Shown one piece after another: positions 19,107 to 28,586 of a stretch of DNA of 64,000 nucleotides. Below the pieces are notes generated by a model that saw only the letters and a list, made by a program, of their open reading frames with translations, was not told the origin of the DNA and searched no databases. Origin of the DNA: Anaerolineales bacterium UBA3499 (lineage in GTDB: Bacteria > Chloroflexota > Anaerolineae > Anaerolineales > UBA11657); contig DFQC01000005.1 of assembly GCA_002377585.1 (NCBI GenBank), forward strand, positions 1 to 64,000, in the 5' to 3' direction. Made by a program: the position numbers and the translations under genes. Each line of letters opens with the position of its first letter. The stretch's first letter is position 1.

Positions 19107-19925
19107 TCAGTCCTGTAACCCAAGGCTATAAACATCCTTTCTCAACCAACCGCTCTTTTTTGCAACCTCTTTTGAAGCTTCCGAAAGCGTCTTTCCGGAC
19201 ATAGTAGCAATTTCCAACGATTGCAATACTTGAGCATTGCTCCATTTAGCAACAATCTCCTTTGGACAGCCACCTACAACTAAAGTAATTTCACCCCTGA
19301 CCAAACCATTAAAATGCTGCTGGGCAGATCTGACATCGCCACGAAACATTTCCTCATGCATCTTAGTTAATTCGCGCCCCACAGCTATAGGCCGATTTCC
19401 TAACTCTATTTCAATATCGCTAAGCGACTCTTGAAGCCTGTGTGGCGCCTCAAAAAAAACCAAGGTGCGTTCTTCTGTAGAGTTATCAGATAACATACGC
19501 TTCCGCTCAGATGACTTCCGCGGTAGAAATCCTAGATAAACAAAAGCATCTGTTGGCAATCCTGATACCGATAGTGCAGCTAGCAATGCCGAAGGCCCTG
19601 GTATAGGACGGACCTCATAACCAGCTTCTAAGGCAGCTACAATCAGTTGATATCCTGGATCTGAAATTGTTGGCATACCGCTATCAGAAATTAGTGCAAC
19701 ATCACCACGAGACAATGCTGACAGGATGCTGTCAATCTTTTTTAGTTTGTTGTGTTCAAAATAGCTGGTTAGAGCGGTATTAATATTAAAATAGGATAGT
19801 AATTTTTTTGAACGCCGCGTATCTTCAGCAGCCACAAGACCAACTTCGCCCAAAATACGTATTGCGCGAGGACTCAGATCTTCAAGGTTACCAATCGGCG
19901 TCGCTACAATGTAGAGTATACCCAT
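19107..19925 (-). CDS. rsmI: 16S rRNA (cytidine1402-2'-O)-methyltransferase
   Basis: 272 residues. The tetrapyrrole-methylase-type fold is shown by LYIVATPIGNLEDLSPRA at the N-terminus, VAAEDTR, ISDSGMPTISDPG and PGPSALLAALSVSGL. It methylates the ribose of C1402 of 16S rRNA using S-adenosylmethionine. The C-terminal region (about 230-272, LSEASKEVAKKSGW) is the usual short helical tail. It follows the secreted protein gene by 18 bases and is probably the last gene of that operon. Confidence 0.95.
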   Translation of the reverse strand: MGILYIVATPIGNLEDLSPRAIRILGEVGLVAAEDTRRSKKLLSYFNINTALTSYFEHNKLKKIDSILSALSRGDVALISDSGMPTISDPGYQLIVAALEAGYEVRPIPGPSALLAALSVSGLPTDAFVYLGFLPRKSSERKRMLSDNSTEERTLVFFEAPHRLQESLSDIEIELGNRPIAVGRELTKMHEEMFRGDVRSAQQHFNGLVRGEITLVVGGCPKEIVAKWSNAQVLQSLEIATMSGKTLSEASKEVAKKSGWLRKDVYSLGLQD

Positions 19926-19943
19926 AATTACTGCGTATTAACA

Positions 19944-20612
19944 TTACTGACTCCAGACAAAATTGACCAGTATTAAGTTGCGATCACAATCATCAAATGT
20001 ACTCACTGGATAACTCTCTGAAACTGGATTCCCAAATACATCCAACAACTGTACCGTGTACAGCATATCAGTTGCAACCGGGGCACTGGCTAATGTAACC
20101 TCATAACCAGCTGGTCCAAATTCAGTCTTGGTGCCGATAAGAGCATCTTTGGAGAACCCATCTGGTCCCTCGACATGAACAATCAAATCCTCCGCCGCAT
20201 TACCCTGAACATCAAAGACAGTACCAGCCACACCTAACCAATCACACCCAAGTTCAGGGTAAGCAAACTGACTTGTGTGCCCTATACTACCTTCCTGTAA
20301 TACATAGTTATAAACTGTAACAGGTTCTACAACTGAGGTTGCAGTCGGAGCAATAGTAGGTTCAGGTTGAATTACAATTGCGGTAGGAGGAACATTGGTA
20401 TTAGTTGGCACCAATGTGGGTATAGAAGTAGATGTAGGAACTGGTGTTTCTGTCGCCAAGATGGCACGTACAGGCACCCGTGGCGGTGGAAATGGATTGA
20501 TAAATGATTGTGGATCGACAAATATATATAGATAAATCCCACCAACCATCATTGTTGCATAAATCAGCGCAGAGGTTAGTACATCTAAGATAGGGCGTCT
20601 ACGTTTACGCAT
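19944..20612 (-). CDS. Anchored extracytoplasmic protein with Thr/Pro-rich linker, Chloroflexota type
   Basis: 222 residues. A basic start (MRKRRRP), one membrane segment at about 12-32, a Thr/Pro/Val-rich linker at about 50-95 (PVPTSTSIPTLVPT), then a domain of ~120 residues with LGCDWLGVAGTVFDVQGN, FGPAGYEV and a final RNLILVNFV. Domains of this kind are, to my knowledge, common in Chloroflexota surface proteins; function is unknown. Two Cys in the domain could form a disulfide. It lies between the PPIase lipoprotein and rsmI with gaps of 27 and 18 bases. Confidence 0.8.
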   Translation of the reverse strand: MRKRRRPILDVLTSALIYATMMVGGIYLYIFVDPQSFINPFPPPRVPVRAILATETPVPTSTSIPTLVPTNTNVPPTAIVIQPEPTIAPTATSVVEPVTVYNYVLQEGSIGHTSQFAYPELGCDWLGVAGTVFDVQGNAAEDLIVHVEGPDGFSKDALIGTKTEFGPAGYEVTLASAPVATDMLYTVQLLDVFGNPVSESYPVSTFDDCDRNLILVNFVWSQ

Positions 20613-20639
20613 AAACCAACTCCTGTCTTCTATACAATA

Positions 20640-21584
20640 TCACTGTATAAATTTCTCTATTACGGCTTGCGACCTCAAATCAGCAAGCCAACGATCAAGT
20701 GTTGTTCTTCTTACTACTATAGCGGTATTGGGTGTCAGCTCCCGTTCCAAGTTACGATCTATGGTCTGAATTATATGGAAACCAATCTCAGTCTCCACAA
20801 TATCCCCCAACTGTCCTGGGTCCAAACTAAATGCTTCCGCTTCCAAAGCTAACATCGTAAGTAGTCCTCTTGGAAACCATCCTAAATCTCCACCATTCAT
20901 GCTTGTACTACGATCAAGCGAGTGTAAAGATGCTATGGTTGCAAAATCCGCGCCAGAAATGATTTTACTACGTAAATCCTCCGCTTGTTCCCTAGTAGCC
21001 ACCACTATATGACGCGCATTTACCTGTTCAGCATGAGTTCCTACATCATTCAGCACTAACTCTCGCACTTTTGTAGCAAACAATTGCTCCTCCAGATAAG
21101 CCTGGAATTCGACCTCAGTGTAAATGTTCTCATCTAACCACTGCTCAAATCCAGTCTGACCACCACGCGCGGATACACTATCTGCATAAGCTTCCTCTAA
21201 CTGCCGATTTGTTACTGTTATACCCTGTTCATGTGCAGTTTGAATAATCAACTCAGACATTATCAACTGCTCTAGTACATCAATAGAATATGTATCAATT
21301 TTTGCAGTTGATAGTTCCGATTTTTGTAGAGCAGTTTCATAACGCAGTACCTCACGCTCATATCGATCTTCAAAAATGGGGACTGTATTTACTGTAGCAA
21401 CAATGAGTTCATCATCGGCTACCACTGTATTAGTTACTTGCGGCTCAATATGCTGCTCTTCACCACTGTTGTCTGCTACTGGATCATCGCTGCCCCCATT
21501 AGTTATAAACTGACAGGAACTGAGTAGACAACAAGCAATAATGCTAGCAAATATAAGGTAGAAGTTTTTCAAATAAATGTACAC
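20640..21584 (-). CDS. Parvulin-type peptidyl-prolyl isomerase lipoprotein (SurA/PrsA-like)
   Basis: 314 residues. The N-terminus is a lipoprotein signal with lipobox LLSSC (C24). A SurA_N-like helical chaperone region (about 60-185) precedes a parvulin domain (about 190-285) with NARHIVVATREQAED, GADFATIAS, GGDLGWFPRG and GFHIIQT. It should fold exported proteins outside the membrane. The start is a GTG at 21584, needed to include the lipid signal. It sits in a minus-strand run with the NmrA-like gene, the secreted protein and rsmI. Confidence 0.88.
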   Translation of the reverse strand: MYIYLKNFYLIFASIIACCLLSSCQFITNGGSDDPVADNSGEEQHIEPQVTNTVVADDELIVATVNTVPIFEDRYEREVLRYETALQKSELSTAKIDTYSIDVLEQLIMSELIIQTAHEQGITVTNRQLEEAYADSVSARGGQTGFEQWLDENIYTEVEFQAYLEEQLFATKVRELVLNDVGTHAEQVNARHIVVATREQAEDLRSKIISGADFATIASLHSLDRSTSMNGGDLGWFPRGLLTMLALEAEAFSLDPGQLGDIVETEIGFHIIQTIDRNLERELTPNTAIVVRRTTLDRWLADLRSQAVIEKFIQ

Positions 21585-21610
21585 ATATATATTGAATTAA
21601 GCGGACAACA

Positions 21611-22483
21611 TTATAGCAAATCCTGTTGGTTTTTTTTATTTTGATTGATTGCAAATTCCATGAAGGAAGTTGGGGGTCTTTGTAACAAATTTCTCAACAC
21701 ATGCGAGCTGCCCCAAAAACCATATAAATCGTAATATGAAAACATCTTCATTAGAGATTCGAGCGAATAAGCACTCAAACCAACATCGTTTGCTTGAGTC
21801 TTCCATTCATCTAAACTTATTTGTTGCACATATATAGAGCGGTTTATAGCTTCACTTAATATTGTAGCCTGCTCTTGATAGCTCAATACATCTGGACCAC
21901 ACAGCTCATATATTGCGCCAATATGATCTCGTTCGCAAAGTACAAGTGCAGCCGCATCAGCAACATCTTTCAAATCAACTGGGCTACCCTTAGATTCAGG
22001 TGAGTACGGTACGCGTATTATCCCCTGTTGCATAATGTTTCGCCATTCAGCTAGAATGTTCTGCATATATGCTGCAGGTTGCAGTATTGTATATGGTATA
22101 CCAGAAGTAAAGAGGGCCTCTTCCACACGCATCTTTTGCCAGTGATGAGGCATTGCCTGAACCTGAGGATGTAAAACAGAATGAAACACAAATTGACTCA
22201 GATCAGAATTTTTAGCAGCTGATATCATTGCCAATCCAATACTAAGCTCATCGGGATGCATATTAGGACATATATGATATACAGCTCTGATACCCTCAAA
22301 CAAATTACTAAGCATAGACTCTACAGTCATATCTCCTACAACAATATCAATGTCATAAAGTGAAGACATTAATTCGCGCTGTGTTTCATTTCGAACTAAT
22401 GTCCTAACATTCTGTCCATTAGCTAATAAAGCTCGAACGACCGCCTGACCCGTTTTACCTGCAGCACCGGTCACTAAAATCAT
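21611..22483 (-). CDS. NmrA-like NAD(P)-binding oxidoreductase family protein
   Basis: 290 residues. The Rossmann motif TGAAGKTGQAVV is at residues 5-16, followed by an atypical short-chain-dehydrogenase body and PYTILQPAAYMQNIL, typical of the NmrA/SDR_a5 group. Members bind NAD(P)(H); some are reductases, others redox sensors. It starts six bases after the aminotransferase stop codon and so probably belongs to the same operon as the aminotransferase and the ureidopropionase. Its substrate is unknown. Confidence 0.8.
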   Translation of the reverse strand: MILVTGAAGKTGQAVVRALLANGQNVRTLVRNETQRELMSSLYDIDIVVGDMTVESMLSNLFEGIRAVYHICPNMHPDELSIGLAMISAAKNSDLSQFVFHSVLHPQVQAMPHHWQKMRVEEALFTSGIPYTILQPAAYMQNILAEWRNIMQQGIIRVPYSPESKGSPVDLKDVADAAALVLCERDHIGAIYELCGPDVLSYQEQATILSEAINRSIYVQQISLDEWKTQANDVGLSAYSLESLMKMFSYYDLYGFWGSSHVLRNLLQRPPTSFMEFAINQNKKNQQDLL

Positions 22484-22488
22484 AAAAT

Positions 22489-23790
22489 CTAAAACTCCTC
22501 CTGCACTTTAGCAAACGCATGATCCAAAATTACAAGAGCCTCTTCTACGTGCTCATTAGTAGCAGTAAGAGGAGGTGAAATACGCAGTACATTACTGTAA
22601 AGACCCCCTTTACCTATTAACAATCCGTACATTCGGGTATGTTCAAAAATCTTGGCCACAGCATCTGGTGCCGGCTCTTTAGTTTTACGATCTTTCACTA
22701 GTTCTATCCCTTGCATCAAACCTTTCCCACGCACATCTCCTATAAGAGGATACTTTTCCCAAAGTCGATCTAATCCTGATTGTAGACGTGAGCCCACATC
22801 CTTAACGTGGTTTGGATTAGCCTCTGTTTCCATAACCTCTATAGTTCCTAGAGAGGCAGCACATGACACAGGATTACCACCAAATGTGCTAATAGTCATT
22901 CCTTTGCCAACTAGCTCGGCTGCAATCTCAAGAGTTGTAATTGTATTACCCATGGGCATCCCACCAGCTATGCCCTTTGCCATAGTCATTATGTCTGGTT
23001 CCACACCCCAATGTTCAATACCAAACCAATGTTGTCCGGTACGTCCAAATCCAGTCTGCACCTCATCACATATAAATAAACCACCATAGTGTTTAACTAT
23101 TTCTGACGCTATTTTAAAATACTCCTTAGGAGGAGTTATAAACCCACCGACACCTTGTATTGGTTCCACCATAAAACCTGCTATACGCCCCGAAGTGGTC
23201 GTCTTTATTAAATCTTCTATATCTTCCGCACATGCAACTCCACACTCGGGATAGGTCATCTTTAATGGGCATCGGTAGCAGTATGGACTTATAGCATGGT
23301 TTATTCCAGGTATCTGGCTGGGTCCTACCCGCCACTCAGATTGCCCTATAAGTCCCATAGCCAAAGCAGATCTTCCACTATATCCATGTCGCAATGCAAT
23401 TATTTCCTGCTCACCAGTATAGGCTTTCGCTAACATAATGGCGGTTTCATTAGCTTCCGTCCCTGAATTGGTAAAAAATGAGGTTTGTAATTCTCCAGGT
23501 GCAATAGATGCGATTTTCTCTGCCAAAGTTACATGATTTTCATGCGGATAAAGTGTAGAAGTGTGAACTAGCTTTCTAATTTGCTCACGCATTTTTTCAA
23601 CAACCAATGGATGATTGTGACCGACACTGTTGGTAAGAATACCTGCAAAAAAATCAAGGTACTTATTGCCTTCTACGTCCCAAACATATAATCCATCACC
23701 ATAATCCAATGGTAAAGGATCAGTATAATAGAGTAAGTGGTTAGGCCACAAATATTCTTCCTGTTTTGCAAGAATCTCGTTTTTTTTCAT
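22489..23790 (-). CDS. Class III aminotransferase (AGXT2-like, alanine/beta-alanine:glyoxylate type)
   Basis: 433 residues, PLP fold type I. Motifs: FFTNSGTEANE, CDEVQTGFGRTG, PLP lysine K272 in TMAKGIAGG, and STFGGNPVSCAA. A Cys-containing segment CYRCPLKMTYPECGVAC (C171, C174, C183, C187) is the signature I associate with alanine-glyoxylate aminotransferase 2-like proteins. With the ureidopropionase upstream, a role transaminating beta-alanine, perhaps to glyoxylate, is likely. Strong GGAGG ribosome site before ATG 23790. Confidence 0.88.
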   Translation of the reverse strand: MKKNEILAKQEEYLWPNHLLYYTDPLPLDYGDGLYVWDVEGNKYLDFFAGILTNSVGHNHPLVVEKMREQIRKLVHTSTLYPHENHVTLAEKIASIAPGELQTSFFTNSGTEANETAIMLAKAYTGEQEIIALRHGYSGRSALAMGLIGQSEWRVGPSQIPGINHAISPYCYRCPLKMTYPECGVACAEDIEDLIKTTTSGRIAGFMVEPIQGVGGFITPPKEYFKIASEIVKHYGGLFICDEVQTGFGRTGQHWFGIEHWGVEPDIMTMAKGIAGGMPMGNTITTLEIAAELVGKGMTISTFGGNPVSCAASLGTIEVMETEANPNHVKDVGSRLQSGLDRLWEKYPLIGDVRGKGLMQGIELVKDRKTKEPAPDAVAKIFEHTRMYGLLIGKGGLYSNVLRISPPLTATNEHVEEALVILDHAFAKVQEEF

Positions 23791-23900
23791 TGTAATCCTC
23801 CACGCACCACAATTATGTTGGAAAACCGACGAAATATATCTACTTTTGAAAGCATTATCGAGTATTCAACATGACCATCTACATCCTAACAGTTGCCTCA

Positions 23901-24746
23901 TCAGGAAGCTACTATACCATCATACATATCAGGACGTCGATCTCGATAGAATTGCCATGTATTACGTACATCCTGAATTAGATCCAAGTTCAATTCACGT
24001 ACCACTAATTCATCAGCATCTTCACTCGCAACATCTCCCACAAATTGACCTTTGGGATCACAAAAATACGATTGACCATAATAATTATTTGTACCAAACT
24101 CAGCCTCTATACCTACCCTATTTATTGTGCCAACAAAATATCCATTAGCTATAGCATGTGAGGTCTGTTCTATCTTCCACAAATGTTGTGAGAGTCCACG
24201 TGATGTAGCTGAGGGAATAAAAACTATCTCTGCTCCATTCAATCCCAACAGACGTGCTCCTTCGGGAAAATGTCGATCGTAGCAAATATAAACTCCTATT
24301 CTTCCGACTGAAGTTTCGAAAACTGGATAACCTGTATTGCCAGGACGAAAATAAAATTTTTCCCAAAATCCTGCCAAATGCGGCAAATGAGTCTTGCGAT
24401 ATTTACCTAAAAAGGTGCCATCAGAGTCAATTACTACACCAGTATTGTAATATATACCGGCATCATCCTTCTCATACAGTGGAACGATCAGCACTATTTT
24501 ATGCTTGGCTGCAATCTCCTGCATTAAAATTGTAGTAGGACCATCAGGCACCGGCTCTGACCACGAATAATGAACTGCATCCTGCACCTGACAAAAATAT
24601 GGACTATAAAAAAGTTCTTGGAAACACATTACTTCAGCACCTTGCAAAGCTGCTTGTTCCACATAGTTCACATGTTTATCAATCATTGTTTGTTTATCGC
24701 CAGTATAAGCACACTGCAACAGGGCACTTCGCACGATCCTAGTCAT
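23901..24746 (-). CDS. Carbon-nitrogen hydrolase, probable beta-ureidopropionase
   Basis: 281 residues of the nitrilase superfamily. The catalytic Glu-Lys-Cys triad is E44 (CFQELFY), K118 (KYRKTHLP) and C155 (CYDRHFP). The region HLPHLAGFWEKFYFRPGN is typical of beta-ureidopropionase and N-carbamoylputrescine amidase. The following aminotransferase gene makes N-carbamoyl-beta-alanine the more likely substrate, giving beta-alanine, CO2 and ammonia. GGAGA ribosome site before ATG 24746. The dihydropyrimidine dehydrogenase and dihydropyrimidinase that would feed it are not in the window. Confidence 0.85.
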   Translation of the reverse strand: MTRIVRSALLQCAYTGDKQTMIDKHVNYVEQAALQGAEVMCFQELFYSPYFCQVQDAVHYSWSEPVPDGPTTILMQEIAAKHKIVLIVPLYEKDDAGIYYNTGVVIDSDGTFLGKYRKTHLPHLAGFWEKFYFRPGNTGYPVFETSVGRIGVYICYDRHFPEGARLLGLNGAEIVFIPSATSRGLSQHLWKIEQTSHAIANGYFVGTINRVGIEAEFGTNNYYGQSYFCDPKGQFVGDVASEDADELVVRELNLDLIQDVRNTWQFYRDRRPDMYDGIVAS

Positions 24747-24836
24747 ATAATGTCTCCATATCTTGTTAATACATTGTTGTAAGGTTGATAACCATTGAGC
24801 AAGAGTTTAGTACATATTGATAGCAATTACCAAAAA

Positions 24837-24868
24837 GAGGGTGCAATGTTATTACACATTGCACCCTC
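24837..24868 (-). terminator. Rho-independent terminator after the NCS2 permease
   Basis: A 13-base perfect inverted repeat (24837-24849 and 24856-24868, GAGGGTGCAATGT) with a six-base loop, followed on the minus strand by five T residues. It lies 50 bases after the permease stop and separates the catabolic operon at 24918-38310 from the ureidopropionase/aminotransferase group. Confidence 0.88.
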
Positions 24869-24917
24869 ATACTCTCTAATAAATTGTCCTATATGTCAGC
24901 AATTAATACATTTGCTA

Positions 24918-26279
24918 TTAGGATTCTGTTGACGGTTTAAATATCAGAAAGATGGCGTTCATGAAAATACCCATTACTGCAGCTGTAGCAATAGCGGGAA
25001 GACCATTAGGAAATACACCTTGCAAGAACGAAATTGGTAAAAAGCCGCCTTCAAAACCAATGTTACCTCCAATACCAACTACCATAATCACGGCACCCAC
25101 TGCTAGATTGCGAGGCACAAACATGTTGACTTTGTGTTCTTGCATCAAAGCAATTCCTTGCATACCAACCACACCGAACAAGTATATTGCCAATCCGCCG
25201 GTCACTGCTATCGGCACTGATTGTACTAAACCTGATAGCTTTCCTATAAACCCTAGCAATACTGCTATGACGCCGGCTGAAATCAATGCTGGTCCTGAGT
25301 AGTTCCGTGTAATTGCCATGAGTGAATTATTCTCACCGTAGTTTGTACCAGCTGTAGCACCAGTTAAACCCTTCAAGAAATCGTCAATTCCATCGAGTAT
25401 AAGATTGAAACCAACATACTCAGCCAAATTTGATTTCTCTCTGCCTGCCTCTTCTGCAGTGCGGTCAACATAAAGTCCTATCTGATATAGATGAGCCGTA
25501 GATTCAGGTATGGTTGCAATAGCCATAATTGCGATACTGAAAATTGCAGTACTTACCATAGCACCACTAAAAACCGGAAAAGTGAAGTGTGGAATTTGGA
25601 ACCATGCTGCGGCACCGACCGCACCCATATTAAGGGAACCTGGATCGATAACAGAAGATATCAGACAACCACCAACTGCTCCAAGAAGCACTGGCAACAT
25701 TCCTATAAATCCCTTGCCTTGCAGATATACTGAGAACAACACAGTAACCAACAAAGTAGACAATGCTACTCCCCAGTTAGCCCCAGCCATATCAAGAGCA
25801 GCAAATGCCAGACCGAAGCCTATAATGGCTGCAACTGAGCCTGTAACCACCGGGGGCAAAACTTGGTCAAGTTTCGCTTTACCTACAGACCTAATAATCA
25901 TACCTATGATTATGTTCAGGACTCCAGTTACAACGATACCTGCCTGCATTGTGCTGATGACATTATCAGGTACGGGCACACCAAACTCAGGAAGACCACC
26001 CGTCATTTGGGTAACAATTGCTAGATATGCAGCTATGTAACTGAAACTTGATCCATAAAACAAAGGTATAAAAGTACCTAGCCTCCACTTAGACAGTGTC
26101 AGCGCAACAACTGTACCGACACCAGAAACCACTAAAACAGTACCTACATGGAATCCTGTAAGCGCTGCGACAAAAATTGTCGCAGGAAACATAGTCAACA
26201 CGTGCTGGAAACCAAGCAAAACTAACTCGCCAAACGGAGGAACATCGTTTGGAAGATATGTCTTGACAGAATTTGTCAT
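24918..26279 (-). CDS. NCS2-family nucleobase permease, uracil type
   Basis: 453 residues with about 14 membrane segments. GFQHVLTMFPAT (24-35) is the N-terminal family signature. The two substrate-binding glutamates expected from UraA are E259 in IPESTAHL and E316 in TNYGENNSLMA; the surrounding ITRNYSGPALI and VGMQGIALM also resemble UraA rather than xanthine/urate carriers. It imports uracil or a similar base with protons. Its leader (182 bases after the amidohydrolase stop) has a good GGAGA ribosome site, so it may have its own promoter as well as reading through from the operon. Confidence 0.9.
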   Translation of the reverse strand: MTNSVKTYLPNDVPPFGELVLLGFQHVLTMFPATIFVAALTGFHVGTVLVVSGVGTVVALTLSKWRLGTFIPLFYGSSFSYIAAYLAIVTQMTGGLPEFGVPVPDNVISTMQAGIVVTGVLNIIIGMIIRSVGKAKLDQVLPPVVTGSVAAIIGFGLAFAALDMAGANWGVALSTLLVTVLFSVYLQGKGFIGMLPVLLGAVGGCLISSVIDPGSLNMGAVGAAAWFQIPHFTFPVFSGAMVSTAIFSIAIMAIATIPESTAHLYQIGLYVDRTAEEAGREKSNLAEYVGFNLILDGIDDFLKGLTGATAGTNYGENNSLMAITRNYSGPALISAGVIAVLLGFIGKLSGLVQSVPIAVTGGLAIYLFGVVGMQGIALMQEHKVNMFVPRNLAVGAVIMVVGIGGNIGFEGGFLPISFLQGVFPNGLPAIATAAVMGIFMNAIFLIFKPSTES

Positions 26280-26461
26280 GATTTGTCTCCTTATTAGATT
26301 AAAAACACTATGAACTGGCCATTAATTAGAAAACTTATTAATAACTATTAAGTAAACACCACTGCCAAGCAAAAGTTGCGGAGCCCGTAATCTTACTCAA
26401 TACTTAGTCGATGATATTTCGAGGGATCAAACCTTACAATGTTCGCTAGAAAAGTAGGTTG

Positions 26462-27688
26462 CTAGTATACAAGCTCACCACTTTCTGCAATTATACGACC
26501 ATGATTAATCACATATTTAGGTGCACGATGAAATCTTAGAGATTCGATTGTAGTAGGAACATCCAGCACAACCAATGAAGCTGCAGAACCCACTTCTAGT
26601 TTGTGTGTCGCCAAACCCATAGCTTTGGCAGCGCTGGAAGTAATCATGTCATACAAACAATCCATATCCTCTTTCGTAGTCATCCACAACAAATGAGATG
26701 CTAAAAATGCCACTTCTAACATATTGTTCTGACCATATGGATAATATGCATCGCTAATATCATCTTGCCCCAGACACACTAACACTTCTTTTTCAAGCAG
26801 ATCCTTAACACGAACATGCAAAGGGCCAGTATGTGGATCAGTTACTATACCAATACTATTGTCTTTTAAGAGTCTAACCAAATCACTATGGTAACTATCT
26901 GGATAAAGTGCCATAGCTCTAGCATGATGTGCTAAAACACGACCTTCCCAACCAACCTTCTTCGTAGTCATAGCTAACATTTCCAATGTGCGTAATTTCG
27001 CATCACCAACATCGTCGACCAACATACTAATTGGAGCATCGAATTGAGTTGCAATAGAAAACATTGCATCTATATGACTCTGGGCATCGGAGTCACTATG
27101 TTCAATCCAGGGAATGCCACCAACCACGTCTGCTCCCATTGACATGGCCTCACGAACCAATATGTCAGCACCTGGCTCCTTGACAACTCCATCTTGCGGA
27201 AATGCCACCACCTGAATGTCAACAATATTGCGAAATTCCTCTCTCAACTCAAGTAGAGCAAATACACCTTCTAGTTTGGCCTTATTATCAACATCCGCAA
27301 ATGCGCGAATGTGGGTATTACCATGTATCGCAGCCCAACGTAGAGCAATCCGTACATTTTCAATAATCCAAGATCTATCATATTGTGTTTTTACTCTTGA
27401 AGCCAGCTCGATAGCTGTAGCTGCTGCTGCCATTTGATTCTGATGGTATTTTTCAAGTGCCAATTCATCCAATCGATCCAATGTGAATACCTTGTCTAAG
27501 TGAAGATGTGGATTCACGAAAGACTCGGTTACAAGATTGCTTTCAGCATCAAGTTCAACTTCGGCTACAGGAACATCATTTTTTGATATTGCTGCAATTT
27601 TCCCATTTGTTACACCAATATGGTACACACTATCTGGTTTACGTCTTAAACGGGCATTTTTTATAGCTAGATCAAATTTAGTACTCAT
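26462..27688 (-). CDS. Cytosine-deaminase-like amidohydrolase with altered active site
   Basis: 408 residues, similar along its length to E. coli CodA: LVTESFVNPHLHLDK (metal ligands H61 and H63), DIQVVAFPQDG, ADVVGGIPW, HHARAM and GQDDISDAYYPYG (the catalytic Asp around 309-310). But the CodA segment holding metal ligand H214 and catalytic E217 (VHCDEIDD) aligns here with MLVDDVGD, giving Leu223 and Asp226. The reaction may therefore differ from cytosine deamination. Related AtzC-type enzymes act on triazine rings. GGAG ribosome site; starts 12 bases after the AllH-like gene. Confidence 0.82.
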   Translation of the reverse strand: MSTKFDLAIKNARLRRKPDSVYHIGVTNGKIAAISKNDVPVAEVELDAESNLVTESFVNPHLHLDKVFTLDRLDELALEKYHQNQMAAAATAIELASRVKTQYDRSWIIENVRIALRWAAIHGNTHIRAFADVDNKAKLEGVFALLELREEFRNIVDIQVVAFPQDGVVKEPGADILVREAMSMGADVVGGIPWIEHSDSDAQSHIDAMFSIATQFDAPISMLVDDVGDAKLRTLEMLAMTTKKVGWEGRVLAHHARAMALYPDSYHSDLVRLLKDNSIGIVTDPHTGPLHVRVKDLLEKEVLVCLGQDDISDAYYPYGQNNMLEVAFLASHLLWMTTKEDMDCLYDMITSSAAKAMGLATHKLEVGSAASLVVLDVPTTIESLRFHRAPKYVINHGRIIAESGELVY

Positions 27689-27700
27689 AATATAGGACTC

Positions 27701-28585
27701 CTAATTCAAACTTATATGATCGCTCAAACAATCAATCGATAACAAAAAACCTGCCAAAGCATCAGCACCCGACGTATGTCCAAGTGACAAAATATCCATA
27801 CATGCCCGGGTCACATCTGTAACATTTTCTTTGCATAGAACATCTACAAGCGCATGCCAGTGCTCGCAAGCGTGCCCATTAGCTGACTCTTGCAACATGG
27901 CTCCGGACAACATAGTCGTATGAGATGCAGCAGCAGCTGCAATTGTACGTGACCACCTTGCAGCATCCTTTTGATTAAATATAGACCACAATGCATACAT
28001 AACACCCACTAAAAAATCGTCGCCTGCTGGCGTCAAACCAACGCCTAATCCTGCCATATTTGCAGCACTCACATATATTTTTTGTATGTTGCCGCTGACA
28101 ATTCCTCGATACAATTGTTGAGCAGCCTCAGCTACCTTGGTACATACGTACCCCACATTGTCCTTATTTGAACATAACATTGAGCTGAGGCTCTCATCCG
28201 AAGCGTTGTTCTGTACAGTCAAATATAAATCACGAATATTTTTATTAAAACGATGTGGGCGATCCTTAGGGTAATCCCAATCTACGCGAGCAGACCATAG
28301 TGTAGCTTCACTAAAATCGATTGTCGTCGTATTGACAGTCAAACTATTTTTGCCAACAACAACAGGAGTACCAACAGATAACATTTTTTCTAAACTAAAC
28401 GGCAATTCCTCAAGCACCATCGCAAACGGTCCGTTCCCGATTTTATTATGAACAACAGCAATAAATCTACCTTGTTCGTCTATCAAATTGCATACTCTCT
28501 CAAAACTTGAAAATACGTGAGCCTTGTTGTTGCTTGATAACCATTCTGCCGCTCCTGTAGAATACGACTGAGATAACAATTGCAT
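27701..28585 (-). CDS. DUF2877 protein, AllH-like (oxamate carbamoyltransferase subunit homologue)
   Basis: 294 residues from ATG 28585, one base after the molybdenum subunit stop codon; a TTG at 28606 is an alternative. The signature GLGVGLTPAGDDFLVG is at about 179-194, and a second conserved segment LGHTSGADALAG is near the C-terminus. In E. coli the DUF2877 protein AllH (YlbF) acts with AllF (FdrA) and AllG (YlbE) as oxamate carbamoyltransferase. Here all three homologues are in one operon, though AllH is separated from AllG by two genes. The substrate may not be oxamate. Confidence 0.82.
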   Translation of the reverse strand: MQLLSQSYSTGAAEWLSSNNKAHVFSSFERVCNLIDEQGRFIAVVHNKIGNGPFAMVLEELPFSLEKMLSVGTPVVVGKNSLTVNTTTIDFSEATLWSARVDWDYPKDRPHRFNKNIRDLYLTVQNNASDESLSSMLCSNKDNVGYVCTKVAEAAQQLYRGIVSGNIQKIYVSAANMAGLGVGLTPAGDDFLVGVMYALWSIFNQKDAARWSRTIAAAAASHTTMLSGAMLQESANGHACEHWHALVDVLCKENVTDVTRACMDILSLGHTSGADALAGFLLSIDCLSDHISLN

Positions 28586-28586
28586 T

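Noticed and set aside
26280..26461. Possible riboswitch upstream of the nucleobase permease
   Set aside because: Minus-strand leader has some GC-rich words (GGGCTCCGC, GGCAGTGG) but no purine, PRPP or cobalamin riboswitch core that I can recognise.
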